DNA of 45,800 bases from an uncultured Prevotella sp. (GCF_946407605.1 NZ_CAMJOS010000027.1:1-45800); one strand, 5' to 3'. Counted from the stretch's first letter, positions 8,575 to 16,545 are shown. Program-made: numbers and translations. The notes: generated by a model from the letters alone, not told the origin.

Positions 8575-10026
8575 ATGAAGTGTAAGTCGCTATTACTCCT
8601 GTTTGCATTACCCCTGACGGCATCTGCACAGACGGCTGTCACACTCGACATGGACCGCATCGTCACAATGTCGACCAATAGCAGCATGTCGGCCGAGCTG
8701 CATCGCAGCGTGTATGAGGAGTCGCGATACAAATGGCTGGAATGGCAGGCCAGTCGCAAGCCACAAATCACGCTCGAGACCACACCTGTGGAATATACGC
8801 AGTATATGGTGCAGCGCTATATGAGCGATATAGACCGCGATGTCTATCGTCAGCGCAAGAGCCTCTATTCCACTGCTGCCATCAATGTGGAGCAGGTCAT
8901 GGAGCGATGGGGTGGACGCTTCTATGCCAATACAGGACTGAGCTATCTGGGCACCTTTGGCGATATCAACGACAACCAGTATGCCACTATCCCTGTGCAG
9001 GTGGGCTATCGCCAGGATCTCTTTGGCTATAACCCTTATCGCTGGGCCAGACAGACAGAGCCGCTGAAGCTTACTGTGGCCGAACAGCAGAAGAACTACG
9101 ACACGGAGCAGACGGCAGAGGAGGCTGTGAAACGCTTCTTCATGCTGGCAGCAGCACAGGAGCAGCTGCAGATGGCAAAGGAAAACATGCAGTCGTGCGA
9201 TACCATCTACGCCATCGCCTCACGTCGTTTCCAGGTGGCGTCTATCTCCAAGGCCGAGTTGTCAATCCTCGAACTGCAGTTGGCTAATGCCCGTAATACG
9301 CTGACACTGGCACAGTTGGAACACCAACGGGCCACGAAGGAACTGGCTACATGGATAGGTCTCGACCCCACAGCACAGCTGCAGTTGCTGGTGCCACAGG
9401 TGCTGCCTACTATTCATGTCTCTGCTGACGATGCCATCGCAAAGGCTGAGGAGAATAATCCCCATTACCTCTCGTCGCAGCTCAGCATCCTTGAGGCGGA
9501 ACGCGAGGCCGCACAACTCAAACAGCAGAAGGGCCTTAATGCCAGCATCGACGCCTCGGTAGGTCTTAACCAGGTGGCCGACCGCTTTGCCGATGCCTAT
9601 CGCAGTCCTCTGGTGCAGAACCAGGTGCAGCTCAAGGTCAGCATTCCCATCAGTGACTTTGGTCGCAAGCGCAATGCCTGGCTCGCAGCACAACAGAAGG
9701 TGCAGTCGGCCACGCATCTCAGTCAGGAGACACGTCGCGACACCCAATTGGATGTGGTGCAGACCGTTGCCGAGGTCAACGAGCGTCAGACCATCGCCAC
9801 CCAGGTGCGACAGGCGCTGCATATCGCAGAGGATGCCTATACTGCCACGCTCCAGCGCTTCATTCGTGGACAGGCAAATGTCAACGATCTCGCCTTGGCT
9901 CAAAACTACTGGCAGAGTGCTCGCAGTAATCAGATAGAGGCTTTGAAGAATTTCTGGCTCAGCTACTATCACCTGCGTGCCATCACCCTCTACGACTTTT
10001 TGAAAAGCCAGCCTGTCAGACATTAA
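8575..10026 (+). CDS. TolC-family outer-membrane efflux/secretion protein
   Basis: A 483-residue protein with the signal peptide MKCKSLLLLFALPLTASAQ. It shows the two long helical repeats of the outer-membrane efflux protein family, for example AAAQEQLQMAKENMQ with ELSILELQLANARNTL, and QKVQSATHLSQETRRD with FIRGQANVNDLALAQNYW. TolC proteins form trimeric channels through the outer membrane and periplasm. As the last gene of the operon, 3 bases after the adaptor, it should supply the exit duct for the processed peptide. No TonB or receptor gene is attached, which fits export rather than uptake. Confidence 0.9.
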   Translation: MKCKSLLLLFALPLTASAQTAVTLDMDRIVTMSTNSSMSAELHRSVYEESRYKWLEWQASRKPQITLETTPVEYTQYMVQRYMSDIDRDVYRQRKSLYSTAAINVEQVMERWGGRFYANTGLSYLGTFGDINDNQYATIPVQVGYRQDLFGYNPYRWARQTEPLKLTVAEQQKNYDTEQTAEEAVKRFFMLAAAQEQLQMAKENMQSCDTIYAIASRRFQVASISKAELSILELQLANARNTLTLAQLEHQRATKELATWIGLDPTAQLQLLVPQVLPTIHVSADDAIAKAEENNPHYLSSQLSILEAEREAAQLKQQKGLNASIDASVGLNQVADRFADAYRSPLVQNQVQLKVSIPISDFGRKRNAWLAAQQKVQSATHLSQETRRDTQLDVVQTVAEVNERQTIATQVRQALHIAEDAYTATLQRFIRGQANVNDLALAQNYWQSARSNQIEALKNFWLSYYHLRAITLYDFLKSQPVRH

Positions 10027-10041
10027 GTCTGTCGCCTCGTT

Positions 10042-10083
10042 ATTGTTGCAATTTGTTTGCTACAAAGGCTAAATTGTAACAAT
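10042..10083 (+). terminator. Hairpin after the peptide-export operon
   Basis: ATTGTTGCAATTT (10042-10054) pairs with AAATTGTAACAAT (10071-10083) with one G-U pair and a 16-base loop. It lies 16 bases after the TolC stop and is followed by a T-rich but interrupted run, so it is a probable end of the operon transcript. Confidence 0.5.
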
Positions 10084-10151
10084 ATGAAAGTTTCGTTGCT
10101 TTTATAGTTTCAAAGTGACTGCTCTCTGTGGCCTGTGTCATCGTTTTGTAT

Positions 10152-10159
10152 TACTTTTG
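10152..10159 (+). promoter_or_regulatory. -7 element for amtB
   Basis: TACTTTTG fits TAnnTTTG and lies 36 bases before the amtB ATG at 10195. No good -33 box was found at the usual spacing. Confidence 0.4.
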
Positions 10160-10194
10160 CATCCAAAAGTTTTCAGATAATCAAAATAGAAGTT

Positions 10195-11580
10195 ATGAAA
10201 GTAAAGAAACGTTGGGTGATTTTAATGACAGCGATGACGCTGATAGCCATCGCAGGTGTGTTTGTAGGCGAACCTACATTCGAATGTGACTGGTCAGTCA
10301 TCTCGGCAGCTGATGTAGCGTGGCTCATCACAGCCACCATCTTTGTGTTGATGATGACACCAGGACTGTCTTTCTTCTATGGTGGCATGGTGGGAGCCAA
10401 GAATGTGATCTCCACGATGCTCCAGTCGTTCATTGCCATGGGACTGATATCAGTGCTCTGGGTAGTCATTGGCTTCTCGCTGTGCTTTGGCGACGATATT
10501 GGAGGTGTTATTGGTAATCCGTTGACGTTCCTGATGTTCCAGAACGTAGGTGCCGAGGTCTATACAACGCCTGCAGGCAACATCTTGGGTGGTGCCACCA
10601 TCCCTCTGGCGCTCTTCGCCCTGTTCCAGATGAAGTTCGCCATCATCACGCCGTCGTTGATTACGGGCTCGTTTGCTGAGCGTGTGCGCTTCTCGGCCTA
10701 TATGTTCTTTATGATTTTCTTCTTCTTCCTCATCTACTGTCCGCTGGCTCACATGACGTGGCATCCAGAGGGACTCTTTATGCGTTGGGGCGTCATCGAC
10801 TTTGCTGGTGGTATCGTGGTACATGCATCCAGTGGTATCGCAGCCCTTGCTGGTGCCATCTTCCTGGGACGCCGTGGGGCTGAGACACGCAAGAGCGAAC
10901 CTGCCAACATCCCATTCGTGCTGTTAGGTGCTGCGCTACTGTGGCTTGGATGGTTCGGCTTTAATGCTGGCTCATCGCTCCATGCTGACGGACAGGCTAT
11001 CAAGGCGTTCCTCAACACCAATACCGCCTCGGCTACAGCCATGATGACGTGGATATTCTTCGACTGCCTGCGTGGACGCAAACCCTCTGCTATGGGTGCT
11101 GCTGTTGGTTGTGTGGTTGGTCTCGTAGCCATCACACCTTCTGCTGGTTATGTCAGCGTAGGGCAGAGCATCTTCATCGCCTTTATCATTACTCTCATCT
11201 GTAACATCGCCGTCTATTGGCGTTCTCACACAAGCATCGACGATGCCCTCGACGTGTTCCCCACCCATGGTACAGGTGGTATCTTCGGTACTGTCTTGAC
11301 AGGTATCTTCATCCAGGAGGGACTCATCGCAGGTACATGGGAAGGCTTCGTCATCTTCCTCTACCATCTCCTGGCTATTGTCATCGTCTTTGTCTATACC
11401 TTCGCTATGAGTTGGGCTGGCTACAAACTCATAGACAGTCTCATTCCTATGCGTGTCTCTGCCTTCAGCGAGAAGGTCGGCCTCGACTTCTCACAGCATG
11501 ATGAGCACTATGGACTGGCTCATATTGGTGAGCGCGAACTCGCAGAGTATGAGGAACATATTCGCGAAAAGAATAAATAG
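10195..11580 (+). CDS. amtB: Ammonium transporter AmtB
   Basis: A 461-residue Amt/Rh-family ammonium channel with about eleven membrane helices after an N-terminal signal-like helix (MKVKKRWVILMTAMTLIAIAG). Diagnostic stretches are MMTPGLSFFYGGMVGAKNV, HASSGIAALAGAIFLGRR with the first pore histidine, FGFNAGSSL, and HGTGGIFGTVLTGIF with the second pore histidine. The ATG at 10195 is chosen because MKVKKRW begins a proper signal-like N-terminus and the -7 element lies upstream. No glnK (PII) gene is next to it, unlike many amtB loci. gdhA lies nearby on the other strand, so ammonium uptake and its fixation into glutamate are encoded together. Confidence 0.95.
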   Translation: MKVKKRWVILMTAMTLIAIAGVFVGEPTFECDWSVISAADVAWLITATIFVLMMTPGLSFFYGGMVGAKNVISTMLQSFIAMGLISVLWVVIGFSLCFGDDIGGVIGNPLTFLMFQNVGAEVYTTPAGNILGGATIPLALFALFQMKFAIITPSLITGSFAERVRFSAYMFFMIFFFFLIYCPLAHMTWHPEGLFMRWGVIDFAGGIVVHASSGIAALAGAIFLGRRGAETRKSEPANIPFVLLGAALLWLGWFGFNAGSSLHADGQAIKAFLNTNTASATAMMTWIFFDCLRGRKPSAMGAAVGCVVGLVAITPSAGYVSVGQSIFIAFIITLICNIAVYWRSHTSIDDALDVFPTHGTGGIFGTVLTGIFIQEGLIAGTWEGFVIFLYHLLAIVIVFVYTFAMSWAGYKLIDSLIPMRVSAFSEKVGLDFSQHDEHYGLAHIGERELAEYEEHIREKNK

Positions 11581-11628
11581 TCAACTATTGTTTTATTTGC
11601 GAAAAGAACAAATCGTCAATTATTTATT
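11559..11628 (+). repeat. Tandem 35-bp imperfect duplication over the amtB stop codon
   Basis: Two 35-base units (11559-11593 and 11594-11628) agree at about 29 of 35 positions; both contain GCGAAAAGAA. The first holds the last codons and stop of amtB. Confidence 0.7.
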
Positions 11629-11652
11629 TCTTAAAAGATATTAAAATTTAAT

Positions 11653-11691
11653 GGGGTGTCTCGACTTTTGGGACACCCTTCTTTTTTCTTT
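11653..11691 (+). terminator. Rho-independent terminator after amtB
   Basis: GGGTGTC at 11654-11660 pairs with GACACCC at 11672-11678, with extra pairing inside the loop, followed by TTCTTTTTTC. It is a strong intrinsic terminator. Confidence 0.85.
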
Positions 11692-11692
11692 G

Positions 11693-11736
11693 CACTCGAA
11701 ATTTAACAACAATAGTATCATTTAATAATTCGAGTG
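11693..11736. promoter_or_regulatory. 8-bp inverted repeat before the small membrane peptide gene
   Basis: CACTCGAA (11693-11700) and TTCGAGTG (11729-11736) are perfect complements separated by 28 A+T-rich bases. The second arm ends 3 bases before the ATG at 11740. It could be an operator or a translation-blocking stem. Confidence 0.4.
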
Positions 11737-11739
11737 AAT

Positions 11740-11880
11740 ATGGAGAATTTAGTATCGTTGATGATTCTTATCATCGTTTTCATGGGTCTGTTGCTTTCTG
11801 TAGCGTATATAACAGATGTATTGACATGTAAGTTCTTGAAATGGATAGGACTTAAGGGTCTCGATAATGTGTACAGTTAA
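11740..11880 (+). CDS. Small single-span membrane peptide (46 aa), unknown
   Basis: A 46-codon gene starting MENLVSLMILIIVFMGLLLS and ending GLKGLDNVYS. Residues 4-24 form one very hydrophobic helix, followed by a short tail with Lys31, Lys34 and Lys39, so the C-terminus probably faces the cytoplasm. It lies between the amtB terminator and the gdhA 3' end, with its own A+T-rich upstream region. No known family was recognised. Small single-helix proteins often adjust transporters or sensor kinases, and the nearest transporter is AmtB, but a link is only suggested by position. A chance open frame of this hydrophobic character is possible. Confidence 0.5.
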   Translation: MENLVSLMILIIVFMGLLLSVAYITDVLTCKFLKWIGLKGLDNVYS

Positions 11881-11931
11881 TAGGCTTATATCCGCTCTTT
11901 TCTCGGAATATATGCTAGACTTAAAACAACA

Positions 11932-11959
11932 AAGAGAATGTGCCATTGACACATCCTCT
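11932..11959 (-). terminator. Probable terminator of gdhA
   Basis: AAGAG-A-ATGTG and CACAT-C-CTCTT (plus strand) form two 5-bp stems with one mismatch and a 7-base loop. On the minus strand the stem is followed by TTGTTGTTTTAA, about 90 bases beyond the gdhA stop. Confidence 0.5.
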
Positions 11960-11987
11960 TCTGGTATTATTAGTGTATATTGCTTAC

Positions 11988-12021
11988 ACGATGCTTGTCA
12001 TTATACGATGCTTGTCATCAT
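11988..12021. repeat. Two tandem 17-bp repeats downstream of gdhA
   Basis: ACGATGCTTGTCATTAT (11988-12004) is followed at once by ACGATGCTTGTCATCAT (12005-12021). A third partial copy, ATACGATGC, overlaps the gdhA 3' end. Confidence 0.7.
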
Positions 12022-12046
12022 CGTGATAACCTTGACTTCGTCGAGC

Positions 12047-13384
12047 TTATACGATGCCCTGAGCCATCATGGCCTTGGCAACCTTCATGAAGCCAGCAAC
12101 GTTGGCACCCTTCACGTAGTTAATGTAGCCGTCAGCCTGAGTACCGTACTTCACGCAGTTCTCGTGAATGTCGTTCATGATGCGCTTCAGGTAGTCGTCA
12201 ACCTCCTTAGAAGTCCAACTCAGACGCTCAGAGTTCTGCGACATCTCCAGACCAGATACTGACACACCACCAGCGTTAGAAGCCTTACCAGGAGCATAGA
12301 GAATCTTGGCATCCTGGAATATCTTGATAGCCTCGGGCAGTGAAGGCATGTTAGCACCCTCGGCCACAGCGATAACGCCGTTGTTGACCAGAGCCTGAGC
12401 CTCGTCACCGTTGATCTCGTTCTGAGTAGCGCAAGGCAGAGCGATATCGGCCTTCTCGTACCAAGGACGCTTGCCCTCGTAGTACTTAGCTGTGGGATAC
12501 TCCTGAACATATTCCTTAATACGTCCGCGCTCAACGTTCTTCAGCTCCATGATGTAGTCGAGCTTAGCGCGATCGATACCATCGGGATCGTAGATGTAAC
12601 CGTCAGAGTCTGACATGGTCATGGGGATAGCACCCAGCTGCAAGCACTTCTCAGCAGCATACTGTGCTACGTTACCTGCACCAGAGATCAGAACCTTCTT
12701 ACCCTTCAGCTCGATGCCGCGAGTCTGCAGCATAGAAACGAGGAAGTAAACGGTACCGTAACCAGTAGCCTCAGGACGGATGAGTGAACCACCGAACTGG
12801 ATGCCCTTACCTGTGAGCACGCCCTGGAACTGGTGGGTGAGCTTCTTGTACTGTCCGAAGAGGTAACCAACCTCACGACCACCTACACCGATATCACCAG
12901 CGGGAACGTCCTCATCAGGACCGATTACGCGATACAGTTCATTCATGAATGCCTGGCAGAAACGCATTACCTCAGCGTCGCTCTTACCACGGGGAGAGAA
13001 GTCTGAACCACCCTTGGCACCACCCATAGGCAGTGTGGTCAGTGAGTTCTTGAAGGTCTGCTCGAAGGCGAGGAACTTCAGAATACCGAGGTTCACGCTC
13101 TTGTGATAACGGATACCGCCTTTGTACGGGCCAATGGCGTTATTGTGCTGAATGCGATAACCCATGTTTGTCTGAACGTTACCCTTGTCGTCGACCCATG
13201 TAACGCGGAACTCCAATACGCGATCGGGGATGCAAAGACGCTCAATGAGGTTGCTCTTTTCAAACTCGGGGTGCTTGTTGTACTCTTCCTCGATGGTGGG
13301 AAGTACCTGACTTACGGCCTGAATGTACTCGGGCTCGTTAGGAAAGCGCTGTTTCAGCTGCTCTACAACTTGTGCTGCATTCAT
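12047..13384 (-). CDS. gdhA: NADP-type glutamate dehydrogenase
   Basis: A 445-residue glutamate dehydrogenase that makes glutamate from 2-oxoglutarate and ammonium. It shows KGGIRYHKSVNLGILKFLAF, the active-site PMGGAKGGSDF with its catalytic lysine, PAGDIGVGGREVGYLFGQY, the Rossmann segment ISGAGNVAQYAAEK and the late CATQNEINGDEA. Length and order match hexameric bacterial enzymes of about 445-450 residues, most of which use NADPH. It has its own strong promoter at 13449-13479. With amtB nearby it forms an ammonium uptake and assimilation pair. Confidence 0.95.
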   Translation of the reverse strand: MNAAQVVEQLKQRFPNEPEYIQAVSQVLPTIEEEYNKHPEFEKSNLIERLCIPDRVLEFRVTWVDDKGNVQTNMGYRIQHNNAIGPYKGGIRYHKSVNLGILKFLAFEQTFKNSLTTLPMGGAKGGSDFSPRGKSDAEVMRFCQAFMNELYRVIGPDEDVPAGDIGVGGREVGYLFGQYKKLTHQFQGVLTGKGIQFGGSLIRPEATGYGTVYFLVSMLQTRGIELKGKKVLISGAGNVAQYAAEKCLQLGAIPMTMSDSDGYIYDPDGIDRAKLDYIMELKNVERGRIKEYVQEYPTAKYYEGKRPWYEKADIALPCATQNEINGDEAQALVNNGVIAVAEGANMPSLPEAIKIFQDAKILYAPGKASNAGGVSVSGLEMSQNSERLSWTSKEVDDYLKRIMNDIHENCVKYGTQADGYINYVKGANVAGFMKVAKAMMAQGIV

Positions 13385-13448
13385 AATTTTTTTACCTTTA
13401 AAAATTTTTAATGTGAACTAATGTTATTGTTTTTTGCATTTGCGGGTG

Positions 13449-13479
13449 CAAAGTTATAGCAAAAATCCGAATCCGCAAA
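13449..13479 (-). promoter_or_regulatory. gdhA promoter
   Basis: On the minus strand TTTG (13479-13476), a 19-base spacer and TAACTTTG (13456-13449) match the Bacteroidetes consensus. The leader before the ATG at 13384 is about 55-60 bases. Confidence 0.8.
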
Positions 13480-13566
13480 CTTTTTATCACTTTTTTTGCG
13501 AAAAATGTGACGTTTTGATACTTTTAGTCTCACGTTCTTGACACATATCAAGAGAAAAGGGCAAAA

Positions 13567-14904
13567 TTACACTAAACAGCTATCCAATTCGCGCGTGATG
13601 AGCTCTTTGTCAAGATGCTGACCAATGAACACGATTTTCTGCATGCGGTCTCCATACTGTTCATCCCAGTCGGCACGCAAGGCAGCATCGCGTTCCATCA
13701 TCTGTGCCAGCTCTTCCTTGGGCATGGTGGCAAACCACTGGCCTGCCTGTCGGATGCTGACCTGCTTGCCTGCCTGCTCGAAGAGGTAACACATGTCCAT
13801 CTCGTCCTTGAAGTAGCAGATGCCTTTGGCGCGGATGACGCCCTTAGGCCATTTGCGGGCTACGAATTCATCGAAGAGTCCGAGGTTGAAGGGGCGACGA
13901 CGGTAATAGACGAAGGTGCCGATACCGTATTCCTCGGCTTCGCCCTCATCGTGGTGATGGTGATGATGGTGGTGATGATGCTCATGTTCATCATGGTCGT
14001 CCTCATCATGGTCGTCCTCATCGTGGTCGTGATGGTGATGATCTTCGTGTTCATGTTCGTGTTCATGTTCGTGTTCATGTTCGTGTTCATGTTCATGTTC
14101 GTGTTCATGTTCATGTTCATGTTCATGTTCATGTTCATGTTCCTCGTCGTCATTATCATCTTCGTCTTCCTCGTGATGACGTTCTACCTCCTGAATCCAG
14201 GCAGCGGAAGTGGCCACTTTGTCGAAGTCGAACATATTGGTGTTGAGAATCTTGTCGAAGCTGACATCACCATAGTTACACTCGATGATTTCGGCCTTAG
14301 GCTGCAGGGTGCGCACAATGCTGCGCACACGACCCAGCTCGTCAGCGCTGACCTCTGCGGCCTTGTTGAGCAGCACGATGTTGCAAAACTCAATCTGCTG
14401 GATGACCAGGTTCTCTATATCTTCCTCGTCGATGTCAGAACGGGTGAGCAGGGCGCCACCCTCAAACTCATCGCGCATACGCAGGGCATCGACCACAGTA
14501 ACGATGCAGTCGAGGCGAGGGTAGCCGTTCTTGGTAAGCTCGGGGTCCATCGAGGGGATGGAGCAGATGGTTTGGGCGATGGGGCCAGGCTCGCAGATGC
14601 CGCTGGCCTCGATGACGATATAGTCGAAGCGCTGCATCTGGATGATGTCCTGCAGCTGCTTTACCAGGTCCATCTTCAGGGTGCAACAGATACAGCCATT
14701 CTGCAGAGCCACCAGCGAGTCGTCCTGCTGGTTGACTATGCCGCCCTGCTGTATGAGTGTGGCATCGATGTTGACCTCGCCGATATCGTTGACGATGACG
14801 GCAAACTTAATGCCGCGTTCGTTACTCAGTATTCTATTTAATAAGGTGGTTTTGCCGCTGCCCAGATAACCTGTGAGCAGCAGTACGGGTGTTTCAATCT
14901 TCAT
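13567..14904 (-). CDS. COG0523 / CobW-type GTPase with long His/Glu metal-binding tract
   Basis: A 445-residue G3E-family GTPase. Walker A is GYLGSGKTT near residue 12-20, the metal-binding CxCC motif is GCICCTLK at about 71-78, and a CobW C-terminal domain follows (GTFVYYRRRPFNLGLFDEF). Between the two domains, about residues 240-325, lies an extreme tract of His-Glu alternation, Asp-rich stretches and a run of ten histidines. The family inserts metals, mainly zinc or cobalt, into client proteins; the tract should store or sense metal ions. It lies 49 bases after pyrI, whose product needs structural zinc, so zinc supply to aspartate transcarbamoylase is a plausible though unproven role. The start at 14904 places MKIETPVLLLTGYLG directly before the P-loop, as is usual. 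Confidence 0.9.
   Translation of the reverse strand: MKIETPVLLLTGYLGSGKTTLLNRILSNERGIKFAVIVNDIGEVNIDATLIQQGGIVNQQDDSLVALQNGCICCTLKMDLVKQLQDIIQMQRFDYIVIEASGICEPGPIAQTICSIPSMDPELTKNGYPRLDCIVTVVDALRMRDEFEGGALLTRSDIDEEDIENLVIQQIEFCNIVLLNKAAEVSADELGRVRSIVRTLQPKAEIIECNYGDVSFDKILNTNMFDFDKVATSAAWIQEVERHHEEDEDDNDDEEHEHEHEHEHEHEHEHEHEHEHEHEHEHEHEHEDHHHHDHDEDDHDEDDHDEHEHHHHHHHHHHDEGEAEEYGIGTFVYYRRRPFNLGLFDEFVARKWPKGVIRAKGICYFKDEMDMCYLFEQAGKQVSIRQAGQWFATMPKEELAQMMERDAALRADWDEQYGDRMQKIVFIGQHLDKELITRELDSCLV
14049..14144 (-). repeat. Hexanucleotide repeat coding the His-Glu tract
   Basis: On the plus strand the units TTCATG and TTCGTG alternate in an almost unbroken array of about 16 copies. Read on the minus strand these are CAT/CAC-GAA codon pairs (His-Glu). 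Whole-unit slippage would change tract length without a frameshift. Confidence 0.85.
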
Positions 14905-14921
14905 TCTTAAAACTTATTATC

Positions 14922-14937
14922 GAAGCGAAGATGCTTC
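14922..14937 (-). other. Small hairpin between pyrI and the GTPase gene
   Basis: GAAGC (14922-14926) and GCTTC (14933-14937) form a 5-bp stem with a 6-base loop in the 49-base gap. No T run follows, so read-through from pyrI to the GTPase is possible. Confidence 0.3.
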
Positions 14938-14953
14938 ATTTATGATTCTATTC

Positions 14954-15400
14954 TTAACAAAGCTCAACTTTGCTAATGTCTTGTTCCTTCTCACAGTAGT
15001 GGCAGGTGAGTATGCCATCAGATACATGGAAGTGTGTGGCCATGGGCTCGTTATTGGTGATACACTTGGGGTTGTTGCACTTCACGATTCCTTTAATCTC
15101 GTTGGGTGTCTCAACAGTTTTCTTCTCCACCACCTCGTAGTCGCGTATGATATTGAGAATCACTTTGGGGGCTACGACAGAGAGTCGTGATATTTCATCG
15201 TCTGTGAAGAACTTGTCAGACACCTTGATGATGCCCTTGTTGCCCACTTTCTGTGAAGGGTAGTTGAAACCAATGGTGACAGGGGTGTTGAGGTCGAAGA
15301 GGCCCAGAAGGCTTGCCACCTGATAGGTCTTCGAGGCGGGTATGTGGTCAATAACGGTGCCGTGCTCGATGGCGGCAACTAAGCGTTCTTTCTTGTTCAT
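14954..15400 (-). CDS. pyrI: Aspartate carbamoyltransferase regulatory subunit
   Basis: A 148-residue PyrI protein. The N-terminal allosteric domain has [15 protein letters not shown] and the nucleotide-binding fold, then a C-terminal zinc domain with four cysteines: CNNPKC at about 108-113 and CHYC at about 134-137. PyrI binds the CTP/ATP effectors and holds the catalytic trimers together in the ATCase holoenzyme. It follows pyrB after 62 bases of repeats on the same strand, as in enterobacterial pyrBI operons. The intact zinc cysteines support a functional holoenzyme. Confidence 0.95.
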   Translation of the reverse strand: MNKKERLVAAIEHGTVIDHIPASKTYQVASLLGLFDLNTPVTIGFNYPSQKVGNKGIIKVSDKFFTDDEISRLSVVAPKVILNIIRDYEVVEKKTVETPNEIKGIVKCNNPKCITNNEPMATHFHVSDGILTCHYCEKEQDISKVELC

Positions 15401-15409
15401 ATTCTTCTT

Positions 15410-15467
15410 CGTTATTACGTTATTACGTTATTTCGATATCACGTTATTTCGATATCACGTTATTACG
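15410..15467. repeat. Short tandem repeats filling the pyrB-pyrI gap
   Basis: The plus strand holds two adjacent copies of TTATTTCGATATCACG flanked by copies of TTATTACG. All share TTATT(A/T)CG. The array runs from just before pyrI into the last codons of pyrB. Confidence 0.75.
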
Positions 15468-16410
15468 AAATGATTGTTTTATCCTTTCTTACTTCGTCGA
15501 GGCTAATTCCCAGCACATCGCAGAAGATGGCTTCGCGTGCAAAGAGACCGTTGCCGGCCTGCTGGATATAGTAGGCATGGGGATTGTCGTCTACCTCGTA
15601 GGCAATCTCGTTCACGCGTGGCAGTGGGTGCAGAATCTTCATGTTGGGCCTGGCGTTACGTAGCAGGTCATTGTTCAGCACATATACGTTCTTTACGCGT
15701 TCGTATTCCATCAGGTCAGAGAAACGCTCTTTCTGTACACGCGTCATATAAAGAATGTCAGCATCGGCGATGACCTTCTCGTTGAAAGCCGTATGCTCCT
15801 GATACTTGATGCCATGCTCCTCGCAGTAGAGCTTATACTCCTTAGGCATGGCCAGCTCTTTGGGGGCCACGAAATGGAAAGTGGGGTTGAAATGGCGCAT
15901 GGCCATGAGCAGCGAGTGGACGGTGCGCCCATACTTCAGGTCGCCCACCATATATATATTAAGGTTGTCGAGTGTGCCCTGCGTCTTATAGATGCTGTAG
16001 AGGTCGAGCATGCATTGCGAGGGGTGCTGGTGGGCACCGTCGCCGGCATTGACGATGGGGATGGGAGCCACCTCGGAGGCATACTGAGCTGCTCCTTCGA
16101 TAAAGTGGCGCATCACGATGACGTCGGCATAGTTCGACACCATTAATATGGTGTCCTTCAGCGTCTCGCCCTTGGTGCCGCTCGTAATCTTCGGATCGGC
16201 AAAGCCAATGACACGAGCGCCAAGACGATTGGCGGCAGTCTCGAATGAAAGGCGGGTTCTGGTACTGGGCTCAAAGAAAAGGGTGGCAACAACCTTGCCC
16301 TTGAGCAGTTCGCGGTTGGGATGTTTCTCAAACTCCTGTGCCATCTCAATCATATAGAGAATCTTCTCCTTGGTGAGGTCGGCAATAGTAACAAAATTGT
16401 GTTTGTCCAT
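15463..16410 (-). CDS. pyrB: Aspartate carbamoyltransferase catalytic subunit
   Basis: A 315-residue ATCase catalytic chain, which joins carbamoyl phosphate and aspartate in the first committed step of pyrimidine synthesis. The carbamoyl-phosphate loop [15 protein letters not shown] lies at about 48-62, [18 protein letters not shown] at about 128-145, and the aspartate-side HPLPRVNEI near 265. The length matches class B ATCase, which pairs with PyrI. Translation begins about 26 bases downstream of its -7 element. Confidence 0.96.
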   Translation of the reverse strand: MDKHNFVTIADLTKEKILYMIEMAQEFEKHPNRELLKGKVVATLFFEPSTRTRLSFETAANRLGARVIGFADPKITSGTKGETLKDTILMVSNYADVIVMRHFIEGAAQYASEVAPIPIVNAGDGAHQHPSQCMLDLYSIYKTQGTLDNLNIYMVGDLKYGRTVHSLLMAMRHFNPTFHFVAPKELAMPKEYKLYCEEHGIKYQEHTAFNEKVIADADILYMTRVQKERFSDLMEYERVKNVYVLNNDLLRNARPNMKILHPLPRVNEIAYEVDDNPHAYYIQQAGNGLFAREAIFCDVLGISLDEVRKDKTIIS

Positions 16411-16435
16411 AAGGTGACTGTTTGTATTTTGTCTG

Positions 16436-16467
16436 CAAAGGTACGAAAAAAGGCGTTACCTTACAAA
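16436..16467 (-). promoter_or_regulatory. pyrBI promoter
   Basis: On the minus strand TTTG (16467-16464), a 20-base spacer and TACCTTTG (16443-16436). The short leader leaves little room for a classical pyrB attenuator. Confidence 0.8.
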
Positions 16468-16480
16468 TTTTTTCTCAATT

Positions 16481-16512
16481 TTTGGTGGTCTCAACTTTTC
16501 TTCGTACCTTTG
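16481..16512 (+). promoter_or_regulatory. ileS promoter
   Basis: TTTG at 16481-16484, a 20-base spacer and TACCTTTG at 16505-16512, 33 bases before the ileS ATG. It is divergent from the pyrB promoter. Confidence 0.8.
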
Positions 16513-16545
16513 CACGTCAAAAATTAAATAAGTACTTATAAATAT

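Noticed and set aside
14049..14144. Possible CRISPR-like array
   Set aside because: The units are contiguous 6-bp coding repeats without spacers; no cas genes are in the window.
13615..14841. 408-residue plus-strand frame with a long Met/Val/Phe tract
   Set aside because: Antisense of the GTPase gene; the hydrophobic tract is only the reverse reading of the His-Glu repeat.
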